A program made the position numbers and the translations under genes. The notes beneath the pieces were generated by a model, which was not told where the DNA came from, made no database searches, and worked only from the letters and a program-made list of their open reading frames with translations. From Hydrogenophaga sp. NFH-34 (GTDB lineage Bacteria; Pseudomonadota; Gammaproteobacteria; Burkholderiales; Burkholderiaceae_C), in NCBI RefSeq assembly GCF_021401345.1, contig NZ_JACBGE010000014.1:62001-126000 (forward strand): 64,000 bases of DNA, written 5' to 3'. Below are positions 8,326 through 16,489 of this stretch, one piece after another; position 1 is the stretch's first letter; each line of letters begins with the position of its first letter.

Positions 8326-9306
8326 ATGCGTTCTCACCCTATCGCCGATTCATCACCACCCTACGTGCTGGGCACCATGGCCCTCACCGGCTACTACGGC
8401 ACCATTTCCGAAGAACAGGCTGCAGCCACCATCGAGCGCTACCTCGACGTGGGCGGACGCTACATCGACACCGCCGATCTGTACGCGAACGGCGGCAACG
8501 AGACCTTGGTGGGACGTTGCCTGCAAGGTCGCCGACAAGGCGTCGTGCTGGCCACGAAGTTCGGCTACACCTTCGGTGAACGGGCGGATCAGCGCGGTCT
8601 GGACGCGCGCCCTGAACGTGTGCAACCGGCTTGCGAAGCCAGCCTTCGCCGGCTGGGCGTGGAACAGATCGACATTTACTACCTCCACCGCGTGGACCCC
8701 AACGTGCCGCTTGAAGACACCTGGGGTGCCATGAGCCGGCTGGTCGAGCAGGGCAAGGTACGGGCTCTGGGCCTGTGTGAGGTCGGTCCGCACAGCTACC
8801 GCAAGGCTGCGGCGATCCACCCGGTGGCCGTGGTGCAGTCCGAATACTCACTCTGGAGCCGCGACCCCGAGGAGGACATGCTCGACCTCCTGCGCGCTGC
8901 GGGCTCGTGGTTCTTTGGATATGCCTCACTGGGTCGGGGTTTTCTCAGCGGAACCGTCCGCCGCCCCGAAGACTTCCCGCCTGAAGACCAGCGCCGCGAC
9001 ATGCCACGCTTCCAGGGCGAAAACTTTCAGCGCAACATTGAACTGGTCGACGCGCTGCAGCAATTGGCAGCCGATCTGGGGGTGAGCGCAGCGCAACTTG
9101 CGCTGGCGTGGTGCCGCCGTGACGGCCTGGCCAGTCCCATTGCCGGCGCCACATTGCCAGCACACGTGGACGACGCGCAGCAGGCGGTGGCACTGGACAT
9201 TCCACGCGAGGCATGGGCCCGACTGGATGCCGTTTTTCCGATGGGCGCGGCAGCTGGCGATCGCTACAACGCTTCGGCCATGCAGCGCCTGCAAACCGGC
9301 CGTTAA
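8326..9306 (+). CDS. Aldo/keto reductase family oxidoreductase
   Basis: A 326-residue TIM-barrel NADPH-dependent reductase. The catalytic Asp and Tyr are in the DTADLYANGGNE block (near residue 48), the Lys in ATKFGY (near residue 79) and the His in YYLHRVDP (near residue 118). The C-terminal cofactor-binding part has the ALAWCRRDG and SPIAGAT blocks. It starts 41 bases after the Bug receptor gene and is probably co-transcribed with it. Together with the aldehyde dehydrogenase it suggests interconversion of aldehydes in one pathway. The physiological substrate is not evident. Confidence 0.85.
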   Translation: MRSHPIADSSPPYVLGTMALTGYYGTISEEQAAATIERYLDVGGRYIDTADLYANGGNETLVGRCLQGRRQGVVLATKFGYTFGERADQRGLDARPERVQPACEASLRRLGVEQIDIYYLHRVDPNVPLEDTWGAMSRLVEQGKVRALGLCEVGPHSYRKAAAIHPVAVVQSEYSLWSRDPEEDMLDLLRAAGSWFFGYASLGRGFLSGTVRRPEDFPPEDQRRDMPRFQGENFQRNIELVDALQQLAADLGVSAAQLALAWCRRDGLASPIAGATLPAHVDDAQQAVALDIPREAWARLDAVFPMGAAAGDRYNASAMQRLQTGR

Positions 9307-9441
9307 AGCGCGGCCGGCAAGGCGGCGTCGAGCCCCATGCCAATGGCACAATGGCACGACGAAACCGGTGCCCGGCGTTCAGCCAGCGCCGCCGGAATAC
9401 TGTCATTGCACAGCGGGCCGCCGGGCCGCCAACCATCACCG

Positions 9442-10152
9442 ATGAGCGAAGAAACAGGCGTTGCCGCCGTCGACCGAGCCTTGCACATCCTGGGTGTGTT
9501 CACTCCGCAGGACCACAGCCTGACGCTGACCCAAATCGCCGAGCGAACGGGGATGTACAAAAGCACGGTGCTTCGCCTGGCCGAATCCTTGATGCGCGCC
9601 CAGTACCTGGTGCGCATCTCCGACGGCAGCTATCAGATCGGCCCCAAGCCTTTGCAGTTGGGATCCATCTTTCAGCGCCAGTTCCGATCCTCGGAGTTCG
9701 TTCCCCCAGTCCTGCGGGAACTCGTGGCGCAACTGGGCGAAAGCGCCTCTTACTACGTCCCGGTACAAAACGGGCGCATCTGCCTGCACCGCGTCGATGC
9801 GCCGCGCATGATCCGCGACGCAGTGCGCGAGGGCGACTGGCGCCCGCTGGAAAACGGTGCGGCCGGCACCATCCTCATGGCCTTCCGCGGCGACCCGGGC
9901 GACCGCCTGGACCGGGTCAGGCAGGAGTTCTGGGCAGCTTCGCTCGGCAACGAAGTCGACCCCGAACTGGCCGCGGTATCCGTTCCTGTTTTTGGGCATG
10001 ACGGCAAGATCGCGGGCGCGCTCAGCATCTCGGGCCCACGCTACCGGCTGGAGGAGCACGGCACCCGGAGCTTCGTGCCGGCGCTGCTGGCGGCCGCCCG
10101 GCAGCTATCGGCTCAGTTTGGCGCCGACACCAGCATGTACCCGGCCAGCTGA
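9442..10152 (+). CDS. IclR-family transcriptional regulator
   Basis: A 236-residue regulator with an N-terminal winged helix (AVDRALHILGVF ... ERTGMYKSTVLRLAESL, residues about 8-60) and a C-terminal IclR effector domain ending in ALSISGPRYRLEEHG. IclR proteins usually control an adjacent catabolic operon and respond to its substrate. The palindrome in the 7177-7205 promoter is a plausible target. The ATG at 9442 begins directly before the helix-turn-helix; an in-frame ATG at 9337 would add 35 residues with no family resemblance and was not used. Confidence 0.87.
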   Translation: MSEETGVAAVDRALHILGVFTPQDHSLTLTQIAERTGMYKSTVLRLAESLMRAQYLVRISDGSYQIGPKPLQLGSIFQRQFRSSEFVPPVLRELVAQLGESASYYVPVQNGRICLHRVDAPRMIRDAVREGDWRPLENGAAGTILMAFRGDPGDRLDRVRQEFWAASLGNEVDPELAAVSVPVFGHDGKIAGALSISGPRYRLEEHGTRSFVPALLAAARQLSAQFGADTSMYPAS

Positions 10153-10215
10153 CAACCTCTTCAGACAGTTCGCCCCAATCTGCTGCTCAAGCCGCACCGC
10201 ACCCGCCAGACACGT

Positions 10216-10848
10216 TCATGGCGGCGGTGCCGGCGGTTTCAGATAGCGGGCATCGGACCAGGTGGCCAGCCACTGTGGAGCAAAGGCCACGAAAATGGCG
10301 CCGAACATGCCGGTGAGGAAAGCATCGCCCCAGGCCATGAGCCAGCGCGCCACCAGCGAGAGATCACGCACCGGCAGGCCCGCCAGTTGCTGCAGACCTT
10401 CGAGCAGCAGCCCCGAAACAAACACCGCCACGGCGGTACCCAGAAACGCGCGCCCCAGGGTGTAGACAAACGGGTTGGCCGGCAGCCAGCGGCGCAGCGC
10501 GGCGCCGATGCCCAGCGCCAGCGTGGCCGGAACCAGGCCGATCCAGACCCACTGGTGAAGAGCCGCCTCTGCCGGGGCCTGGCCCACCCCCCAGACCACG
10601 GCCGCCACCCCGCCCAGCACCAGCACCGCCAAGGGCCATCCCAGCATCAGCACCAGCAGGCAGGCGCCCGACAACTGCACCTGCAGTCCCTGCGGCATCT
10701 TTTGCGGCAGCAGCCAGAGCCACGGCAGCAGCGCCAATGCCGCCAGCGCGGGCGTGAGCAAAGCGCCCTGCAACATGCGCCAGGGACGCAGGCTCAGCAC
10801 CACCGCCCCCGCCAACGCCGCCATTGCCCCATTGATCACAGTCAACAT
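10216..10848 (-). CDS. COG3235-type membrane protein (CbiM-like energy-coupling factor permease superfamily)
   Basis: A 210-residue polytopic membrane protein with about six hydrophobic segments. The pattern of an LSGACLLVLMLGWPL segment in the middle and a QWLATWSDARYL ending matches the COG3235 family, distantly related to CbiM permeases. A GTG at 10881 would add 11 residues. The ATG at 10848 is preferred because the GTG sits only 3 bases from an FNR/Anr-like box. No ATP-binding or T-component genes are nearby, so transport of a metal or vitamin is only suggested by superfamily membership. Confidence 0.65.
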   Translation of the reverse strand: MLTVINGAMAALAGAVVLSLRPWRMLQGALLTPALAALALLPWLWLLPQKMPQGLQVQLSGACLLVLMLGWPLAVLVLGGVAAVVWGVGQAPAEAALHQWVWIGLVPATLALGIGAALRRWLPANPFVYTLGRAFLGTAVAVFVSGLLLEGLQQLAGLPVRDLSLVARWLMAWGDAFLTGMFGAIFVAFAPQWLATWSDARYLKPPAPPP

Positions 10849-10883
10849 GGCCCGGAGTATGTCGGGGCGCTGGTGGGCCACGG

Positions 10884-10897
10884 TTGATTTCTGTCAA
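10884..10897 (-). promoter_or_regulatory. FNR/Anr-like box
   Basis: Read on the minus strand this is TTGAC-AGAA-ATCAA, matching the FNR/Anr consensus TTGAT-N4-ATCAA at nine of ten positions and matching the TTGAC variant half-site. It lies in the divergent gap between the COG3235 gene and the nucleoside permease gene. Its centre is about 42 bases before the ATG at 10848, so FNR-type activation would give a nearly leaderless message. Confidence 0.45.
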
Positions 10898-10925
10898 TCC
10901 ACCTCGGGCGACGGGGACATGCGCC

Positions 10926-10951
10926 AGCGCACCTCAGGCGTGCGCTTTTTT
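10926..10951 (+). terminator. Plus-strand terminator-like hairpin in a divergent intergenic region
   Basis: AGCGCAC, a 7-base loop and GTGCGCT are followed by six T residues, a good intrinsic terminator on the plus strand. No plus-strand gene ends here: the nearest upstream one stops at 10152 and the next starts at 11084. It may attenuate transcription into the permease gene, end a short RNA, or stop antisense transcription. Confidence 0.5.
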
Positions 10952-11083
10952 CGCACAGGCAGCGCGAAAATCGATGCTGTTCGGCATTGCCCTGCCTCCC
11001 TAGAATCCGGCTCCCGTGGCACCGCCCGGCACGGCCGACGCCGCCTGATCGCCCATTCATTTCATTCACGCAAGGCACCTCCC

Positions 11084-12145
11084 ATGGCATCTTTCTGGTC
11101 CCGTTCCCTCCCTCTGGCCTGGGTGTCGGCGGCACTGCTGCTGGCCGGCTGTGCGGTGGGGCCCCAGCCCCCCTCCCTGGCCGCAACAAGCGCCACCACA
11201 GCCCCCGCTGCCGCCACCCCGGTCCGCGTCAAGGTCTTCGTTGCCGCCATGTTCGAAATCGGCCAGAACACCGGTGACCGCGCGGGCGAATTCCAGCACT
11301 GGTACGAACGGTACTGGAAGGACGCCACGCCCATCCGCGTGCCGGGCGCCCTGCAACCGGTGTACTGCAATGCGGACGGCGTCTGCGGCGCCGTGCTCGG
11401 CATGGGCAAGGTCAATTCCTCGGCCTCGATGCAGGCCATTTTGCTGAACCCGGCGTTCGACTTTTCCCAGGCCTACTACCTCCTGACGGGTGTGGCGGGC
11501 ACGCCGCCCTCGCGCGGCACCATCGGCGACGTGGTCTGGGGCACCTGGCTGATCGACTACGACCTGGGCCACCGCTGGGCGCCCGAAGAAAACACCCCGG
11601 GCGCCCCCACGTTCATGCCGCGCAAGGGTTATGAGGACTACCGCCGCTTCCAGCTCAACCCGTCGCTGGTGGGCTGGGCGCTGCAGCTCTCGGCCGACAC
11701 CCCGCTGCAGGACTCGGACAGCGCACGGGCCTACCGGCAGCGCTACCCGGATGCCGCCGCCCGGCGCGCTCCGGCCGTGGGCAAGGGGACGCACATGACC
11801 GGCGACACCTTCTTCCACGGTCCCGGACTGTCCAAAGAAGCGCAGTACATGGCCAAGCTGTACGGCGCCGACGACTACGTGATCACCGAAATGGAAGCTG
11901 CGGCCATCACCCTGGTGATCAAGCGCAGCCACGGGGTGGAGCGTGTGATGAGCCTGCGCGGCGCCGTCAATTTCGACCAGGGCAACCCGCGCGAGACCAC
12001 GCTGGCCCACCTGGACCCCAAACCCGGCGAAACGGCCGGCGGCTTTGCCGAGACGGTGGGGAACATCGAGCGCGTGGGCGCGCGCATGGTCGACCACATC
12101 GTTACCCACTGGCCGCAATGGCAGGCCGGCGTGCCGCCGCGCTGA
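11084..12145 (+). CDS. NUP-family purine nucleoside permease, lipoprotein-type signal
   Basis: A 353-residue protein of the NUP family (purine nucleoside permease / nucleoside phosphorylase-like fold). The N-terminus is a lipoprotein-type signal with a LLLAGC lipobox near residue 22, followed by a Pro/Ala/Thr linker. Family regions include VFVAAMFEIG near the start of the mature domain, YYLLTGVAGTPP, and ITEMEAAAI near residue 270. The mature protein is therefore expected in the periplasm, membrane-anchored. The upstream in-frame starts precede the intergenic hairpin and were rejected. It is followed after 7 bases by a LysR gene. Confidence 0.82.
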   Translation: MASFWSRSLPLAWVSAALLLAGCAVGPQPPSLAATSATTAPAAATPVRVKVFVAAMFEIGQNTGDRAGEFQHWYERYWKDATPIRVPGALQPVYCNADGVCGAVLGMGKVNSSASMQAILLNPAFDFSQAYYLLTGVAGTPPSRGTIGDVVWGTWLIDYDLGHRWAPEENTPGAPTFMPRKGYEDYRRFQLNPSLVGWALQLSADTPLQDSDSARAYRQRYPDAAARRAPAVGKGTHMTGDTFFHGPGLSKEAQYMAKLYGADDYVITEMEAAAITLVIKRSHGVERVMSLRGAVNFDQGNPRETTLAHLDPKPGETAGGFAETVGNIERVGARMVDHIVTHWPQWQAGVPPR

Positions 12146-12152
12146 CACCGCC

Positions 12153-13067
12153 ATGCACGCCAGCGTCCTCCGGTACTTCATCGAGGTGGCCCGTTGCGGC
12201 TCGGTGCGCAAGGCATCGGAGCGGCTGCACGTGGCGGCCAGTGCCGTCAACCGGCAGATCCTGAACCTGGAGGACGAACTGGGCGTGGAACTGTTCGACC
12301 GGCTGCCGGGCGGCATGCGCCTGAACCCGGCCGGCGAACGGCTGCTGCGCCATGCGCAGGAGACGCTGCACGGCTACCAGGTGATGCGCACGGAGCTGGA
12401 CGCGCTGCGGGGCGAGCGCAGCGGCCACGTCAAACTGGCGGCCATGGACTCGTGCTTCGAGGACCTGCTGCCATCGGCGGTCGAGGACTTCTCGCAGATT
12501 TTTCCCGCCGTCACCTACACCATCATCTCGACGCAGCCGATGGAAGTGCCGCAACTGGTGGCCTCCGGCCAGGTGGACCTGGGCATCACGTTCGCGACCC
12601 GGCTGCCCGCCGGGGTCGTGACGGTCGCGCTGGCGCAACTGCCGCTGGGCGTCGTGATGGCGCCTGGCCACCCCCTGGCCTCGCAAGCCAGCGTTTCGCT
12701 GCGGGACTGCGCACGCCACCCCTTTTTGCGCTCGGGAACCCAGCCGGTGTTCGGCCCCACCTTGTCGGCCGAATACACCGCGTTCTGGGAAGCCATGGTG
12801 CCGGCCGCCACCTGCAACTCCACCCCCTTGCTCAAACGCCTGATCAAGGCGGGCAAAGGCATTTCGACCTTTTCCAAGATCGCACTGATCGAAGAACTGC
12901 GGCGGGGCGAACTGGTGTGGAAGCCGTTTGAGCTGCCCGCGCTCAACAGGCTGCAGGTGGGCATCGTGGTGCCCAACCAGCGCACCCTGCCCCAGATCAC
13001 CCAGAACTTCGTGGGACGGCTCGCGCGCCGCCTGACCCAACTCGAACAGGCCGCCGCCGCCACCTAG
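12153..13067 (+). CDS. LysR-family transcriptional regulator
   Basis: A 304-residue LysR regulator. The N-terminal winged helix (residues about 4-62) reads FIEVARCGSVRKASERLHVAASAVNRQILNLE, and the remainder is a periplasmic-binding-like effector domain. It starts 7 bases after the permease gene in the same direction, so it is probably co-expressed with it rather than divergent from its target as is more usual. It ends 21 bases before the IS element. Before that insertion its stop codon would have faced the ffh stop codon across only about 20 bases. Confidence 0.88.
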   Translation: MHASVLRYFIEVARCGSVRKASERLHVAASAVNRQILNLEDELGVELFDRLPGGMRLNPAGERLLRHAQETLHGYQVMRTELDALRGERSGHVKLAAMDSCFEDLLPSAVEDFSQIFPAVTYTIISTQPMEVPQLVASGQVDLGITFATRLPAGVVTVALAQLPLGVVMAPGHPLASQASVSLRDCARHPFLRSGTQPVFGPTLSAEYTAFWEAMVPAATCNSTPLLKRLIKAGKGISTFSKIALIEELRRGELVWKPFELPALNRLQVGIVVPNQRTLPQITQNFVGRLARRLTQLEQAAAAT

Positions 13068-13096
13068 CGGCGGGCAGCCAGACGCTCAGAACGTGT

Positions 13097-13573
13097 TCAC
13101 GATCTTCTGAGCAGGAGCACGAGAAACGCCAGGTGAACGAACTGCAAGCTGGTGTTGAGCCAGCGCTCGCAGTTCTTCCATAGCCTGCGGTTCTTCTCCA
13201 GCCAGGCAAAGCTGCGCTCCACCACCCAGCGCTGGGGCATCACCTTGAAGGTGTGCAGCTCGCTTCGCTTGGCGATCTGCACCGTCACCAGCTCACCCAA
13301 GACGTCCTTGACGCCCTGCGCGAAGGGCTCGCCCGTGTAGCCGCTGTCAGTCAACACGCTTTGCACTCCCCTCAGCGACTTCTTGCAGCGCCTGAATGCC
13401 GTCAGCGCTCCTTGGCGGTCAGTCACGTTGGCCGTGGTCACCGCCACCGCATGGGGCAGCCCTTGCGTGTCCACCGCGATGTGTCGCTTGATGCCCGAGA
13501 CCTTCTTGCCTGCGTCATAGCCCTTAAAGCTTGCTGTGTCCGTGTTCTTCACGCTCTGCGCGTCCACGATCAA
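13097..13573 (-). CDS. IS5-family transposase, OrfB part (DDE catalytic domain)
   Basis: The C-terminal part of the transposase. It carries the DDE residues: the first Asp in IVDAQSVKN, the second in LTDSGYTGEPF, and the Glu in VVERSFAWLEKNRRLW. The frame stays open upstream of the ATG at 13573 and joins OrfA at the A7 run at 13626-13632 with a -1 shift. The product expected to be active is thus the OrfA-OrfB fusion of about 265 residues rather than this frame alone. Confidence 0.85.
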   Translation of the reverse strand: MIVDAQSVKNTDTASFKGYDAGKKVSGIKRHIAVDTQGLPHAVAVTTANVTDRQGALTAFRRCKKSLRGVQSVLTDSGYTGEPFAQGVKDVLGELVTVQIAKRSELHTFKVMPQRWVVERSFAWLEKNRRLWKNCERWLNTSLQFVHLAFLVLLLRRS

Positions 13574-13895
13574 GAACGTGCTTGAGGCGTTGCGCCCCTG
13601 TTTCTCGCGGGCCGCGCCAACCTGATTTTTTTAAAGCCTGCTCCAGCACGCTTACTCCGTGCTGGTCAGGCTCGCTCCACTTGCGCCAGTACGCATAGAC
13701 GTTGTGCCACTTGGGAAACTGCGGCGGCAGATAGCGCCACTGACAACCCGTGCGAAGCAGGTAGAGCACCGCACAGAACACCTCGTACAAATCCTGCTTG
13801 ATCGGTTTGGTGCGGCGCCGAACGCTGCGCAGCAGCGGCTCAATCTCGGCAAACTTCTTTCGACTGATGTCGCTTGGGTACGGCTTTCTCTTCAC
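13524..13895 (-). CDS. IS5-family transposase, OrfA part
   Basis: The N-terminal part of the transposase, starting at a GTG. It contains the IS5-type DUF4096 region ending in TGCQWRYLPPQFPKWHNVYAYWRKW. Read without a shift it continues 50 codons past the A7 run into an unrelated Arg-rich tail. On the minus strand the codons TTA AAA AAA place the slippery heptamer A-AAA-AAA in the canonical phase. A -1 slip continues directly into the conserved AREKQGRNAS stretch of OrfB. Confidence 0.85.
   Translation of the reverse strand: MKRKPYPSDISRKKFAEIEPLLRSVRRRTKPIKQDLYEVFCAVLYLLRTGCQWRYLPPQFPKWHNVYAYWRKWSEPDQHGVSVLEQALKKSGWRGPRETGAQRLKHVLDRGRAEREEHGHSKL
13626..13632 (-). other. A7 slippery site for -1 programmed frameshifting
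   Basis: Seven A residues on the minus strand, phased A AAA AAA relative to OrfA. A -1 shift here fuses OrfA to OrfB, and both frames are conserved on the appropriate sides. This matches the programmed frameshifting known in part of the IS5 family rather than a random disabling mutation. Confidence 0.7.
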
Positions 13896-13933
13896 ATCAG
13901 CATTGTCTGAGGGAAAAGATCGTCAACACGTTC

Positions 13934-15298
13934 TCAGAACGGCATCTTGGGCATGCCCTTCATGCCCCCCATGCGCTTCATCATTTTCATGAGGCCGCCG
14001 CCCTTCATCTTTTTCATCATGCCCTGCATCTGCTCGAATTCCTTGAGCAGGCGGTTGACCTCCTGCACGTGCACGCCAGCACCGGCAGCGATGCGGCGTT
14101 TGCGGGTGGCCTTGATGATCTCGGGCTTGCGACGCTCGGCCAGCGTCATGCTGCAGATGATGCCTTCCTTGCGCTTGATGTCCTTCTCAGCGCGGCTCAG
14201 GTCGGCCTCGCTGGCCTTGGCGGCCAGATTGCCCGGCAGCTTGTCCATGAGGCTGGACAGGCCGCCCATCTGCTTCATCTGGCGCAACTGGTCGAGGAAA
14301 TCGTTGAGGTCAAACCCCTCGCCGCTCTTGACCTTGGCCGCCAGTTTCTGCGCCGCCGCCATATCGACGCCGGCCGTGACCTGCTCGACCAGCGCCACGA
14401 TGTCGCCCATGCCCAGGATGCGCCCGGCATGGCGATCGGCGTCGAACACCTCCAGCCCGTCGATCTTCTCGCTGACGCCCGCAAACTTGATCGGCGCGCC
14501 AGTGACCTGGCGCACCGACAGCGCGGCACCGCCACGCGAATCGCCGTCCATCTTGGTCAGCACGATGCCGGTCAGCGGCAGCGCTTCCTTGAAAGCCTTG
14601 GCGGTGTTGACCGCGTCCTGACCCTGCATGGCGTCGACCACGAACAGGGTTTCCACCGGATTGAGCGCCGCGTGCAGGGTCTTGATTTCCTGCATCAGCG
14701 CTTCGTCGATGGCCAGGCGGCCGGCCGTGTCGACCAGCAGCACATCGAAGAAGTGCTTCTTCGCGTAGTCCAGCGCGCTGCGGGCAATGTCCAGCGGTTT
14801 CTGGTCGGGTGTGCTGGGGAACCACTCGGCACCGGCCTGGGCCGTGACGGTCTTGAGCTGTTCGATGGCGGCCGGGCGGTAGACGTCGCCCGAAACCGTC
14901 AGCACCTTCTTCTTGCGTTTTTCAATCAGGTGTTTGGCCAGCTTGGCGGTGGTGGTGGTCTTGCCCGCGCCCTGCAGACCGGCCATGAGGATCACCGCCG
15001 GCGGCTGCGCCGCCAGATTGAGATCGGCCACCCCCTCGCCCATGGTGGCGGCCAGCTCCTTGTTGACCACACTGACCAGCACCTGGCCCGGGGTGAGCGA
15101 GCCCACCACCTCGGCCCCCAGCGCCTTGTCCTTGACCCGCGCAATGAAGTCGCGCACCACGGGCAGCGCCACGTCTGCCTCCAGCAGGGCCATGCGCACC
15201 TCGCGCAACATGTCGGTGACGTTGCTCTCGGTGATGCGGGCCTGGCCCCGCATCTCTTTGACGATGCGGGAAAGGCGTTCGGAAAGGGCTGAGGCCAT
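13934..15298 (-). CDS. ffh: Signal recognition particle protein Ffh
   Basis: A 454-residue SRP54 GTPase that binds 4.5S RNA and signal sequences of nascent membrane proteins. The N domain is followed by the G domain with the P-loop GLQGAGKTTTTAKLA (near residue 105) and DTAGR (near residue 187). The Met-rich M domain ends in a GMKGMPKMPF tail. The start at 15298 begins at the conserved MASALSERL; longer frames upstream lack family sequence. The stop codon is formed by the IS target duplication. It is divergent from the ccsA-like gene, the arrangement also seen for ffh and ypjD in E. coli. Confidence 0.96.
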   Translation of the reverse strand: MASALSERLSRIVKEMRGQARITESNVTDMLREVRMALLEADVALPVVRDFIARVKDKALGAEVVGSLTPGQVLVSVVNKELAATMGEGVADLNLAAQPPAVILMAGLQGAGKTTTTAKLAKHLIEKRKKKVLTVSGDVYRPAAIEQLKTVTAQAGAEWFPSTPDQKPLDIARSALDYAKKHFFDVLLVDTAGRLAIDEALMQEIKTLHAALNPVETLFVVDAMQGQDAVNTAKAFKEALPLTGIVLTKMDGDSRGGAALSVRQVTGAPIKFAGVSEKIDGLEVFDADRHAGRILGMGDIVALVEQVTAGVDMAAAQKLAAKVKSGEGFDLNDFLDQLRQMKQMGGLSSLMDKLPGNLAAKASEADLSRAEKDIKRKEGIICSMTLAERRKPEIIKATRKRRIAAGAGVHVQEVNRLLKEFEQMQGMMKKMKGGGLMKMMKRMGGMKGMPKMPF

Positions 15299-15444
15299 GG
15301 CGATCGGGTTCGGGGGTGGCAGGAGGCCGTGAGAAGGTCCACCGGAGGGACGCCGCAGACCGGGCGCCCGGCGGTCCGGGCCGTTAAACTGTGCGGAGGA
15401 TTTTAGCCGGCCCTCCCTTTGCGCGGCGACTCGGTCCCTGCTCC

Positions 15445-16224
15445 ATGCCCTTTCCGCCCCTGATCGCTTTGTCACTGGCCACGGCACTGGCTTACGCCCT
15501 GCTGGCCTATGCCTATCGGCGGCTCTCGCCGTCGGCCTCACGCTGGGCGCTTGCCAGCGTCTGGGTGCTGCACCTGCTGGTGCTGGCGCAGGGCCTGTTC
15601 GCCGAGCCGGCGCGCTTCGGCTTTGCGCCGGCGCTCTCGGTCACCGTGTGGCTGGTGCTCACGGTCTACGCGATCGAAAGCCGTCTGTACCCGCAACTGC
15701 GCGCGCGCTGGGCCCTGGCCGGTCTGGGGTCGCTGGCAGTGATCCTGGCCATGCTCTTCCCCGGCCAGCACTACCCGAACCTGCAGTCGCCCTGGCTGCC
15801 GCTGCACTGGGCCCTGGGCATTGCGTCCTACGGCCTGATCGGTGCGGCGGTGGTCCACGCCTGGCTGATGCAGCGCGCCGAACAGGCGCTGCGCCAGGGC
15901 AAGACCGAAGAAAAGGCCATTCCCCTGCTCACGCTGGAGCGCCTGACCTTCCGCCTGCTGGCCGCCGGCTTCGTGCTGCTGAGCCTCACCCTGGTGGCCG
16001 GCGGCTGGTTCTCCGAACTGCTCAACCAGCGCTGGGTCTGGAACCACAAGACGGCGCTGTCGGTGCTTTCCTGGATCACCATCGGCATCCTGCTGCTGGG
16101 CCGCTGGCGTCTGGGCTGGCGCGGCCGCACGGCCGTGCGCATGCTCTATCTGGGCGCCGGCTTCCTGCTGCTGAGCTACGCCGGTTCGCGCTTCGTGCTC
16201 GAGGTTGTCCTGCACCGGGCCTGA
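15445..16224 (+). CDS. CcsA/YpjD-like cytochrome c assembly family membrane protein
   Basis: A 259-residue inner-membrane protein with about eight transmembrane segments, matching the cytochrome c assembly family in its YpjD/COG4137 branch. The region around residue 115 (PLHWALGIASYGLIG) and the conserved His in WVWNHKTALSVLSW near residue 208 resemble the haem-handling segments of CcsA, though the classical WWD motif is not complete. The role of the YpjD branch is not established. The ATG at 15445 was chosen because earlier in-frame codons overlap the ffh promoter region. Confidence 0.8.
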   Translation: MPFPPLIALSLATALAYALLAYAYRRLSPSASRWALASVWVLHLLVLAQGLFAEPARFGFAPALSVTVWLVLTVYAIESRLYPQLRARWALAGLGSLAVILAMLFPGQHYPNLQSPWLPLHWALGIASYGLIGAAVVHAWLMQRAEQALRQGKTEEKAIPLLTLERLTFRLLAAGFVLLSLTLVAGGWFSELLNQRWVWNHKTALSVLSWITIGILLLGRWRLGWRGRTAVRMLYLGAGFLLLSYAGSRFVLEVVLHRA

Positions 16225-16243
16225 TCCCCTTGGTGGCCCACGC

Positions 16244-16489
16244 ATGAAATACCTGCTCGTTCTGTTCGTCCTGCTGGTTGCGTTCTGGATCTGGCGCAAC
16301 AACCGCCTTGACCGCCAGCCCCCGGACCAGCGCGCACAGCAGCCCGGCGCGGGCAGCCAGCTCCAGGCCATGGTGGCCTGCACCCACTGCCAGACCCATG
16401 TGCCCGACAGCGAAGCGGTCCGCGACACCACCGGTCGGCCGTACTGCTGCCCGGAACATTTGCGCCAGGCCCGGGCCACCCCGCGGTGA
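16244..16489 (+). CDS. PP0621-type small zinc-ribbon-like membrane protein
   Basis: An 81-residue protein: one N-terminal transmembrane helix (residues about 1-18), a Gln/Pro-rich linker, and a C-terminal CTHCQTHVP ... YCCPEHL motif that could bind a metal ion through CxxC and CC/H. Proteins of this type recur ahead of pilS in betaproteobacteria and pseudomonads. Their function is unknown. The TGA overlaps the GTG of pilS, so translation is probably coupled. Confidence 0.75.
   Translation: MKYLLVLFVLLVAFWIWRNNRLDRQPPDQRAQQPGAGSQLQAMVACTHCQTHVPDSEAVRDTTGRPYCCPEHLRQARATPR

Larger units (their letters stand above)
13089..13933 (-). mobile_element. IS5-family insertion sequence (IS427/IS1031-like), 845 bp
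   Basis: The ends are 18-bp inverted repeats with one mismatch (13089-13106 and 13916-13933), starting GAACGTGTT. They are flanked by the 3-bp direct repeat TCA (13086-13088 and 13934-13936), a TNA-type target as in the IS427/IS1031 groups. Length and two overlapping transposase frames also fit. The second TCA copy is the ffh stop codon read on the other strand, so ffh is intact. Near-identical ends and open frames suggest a recent, possibly active copy. Confidence 0.9.
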
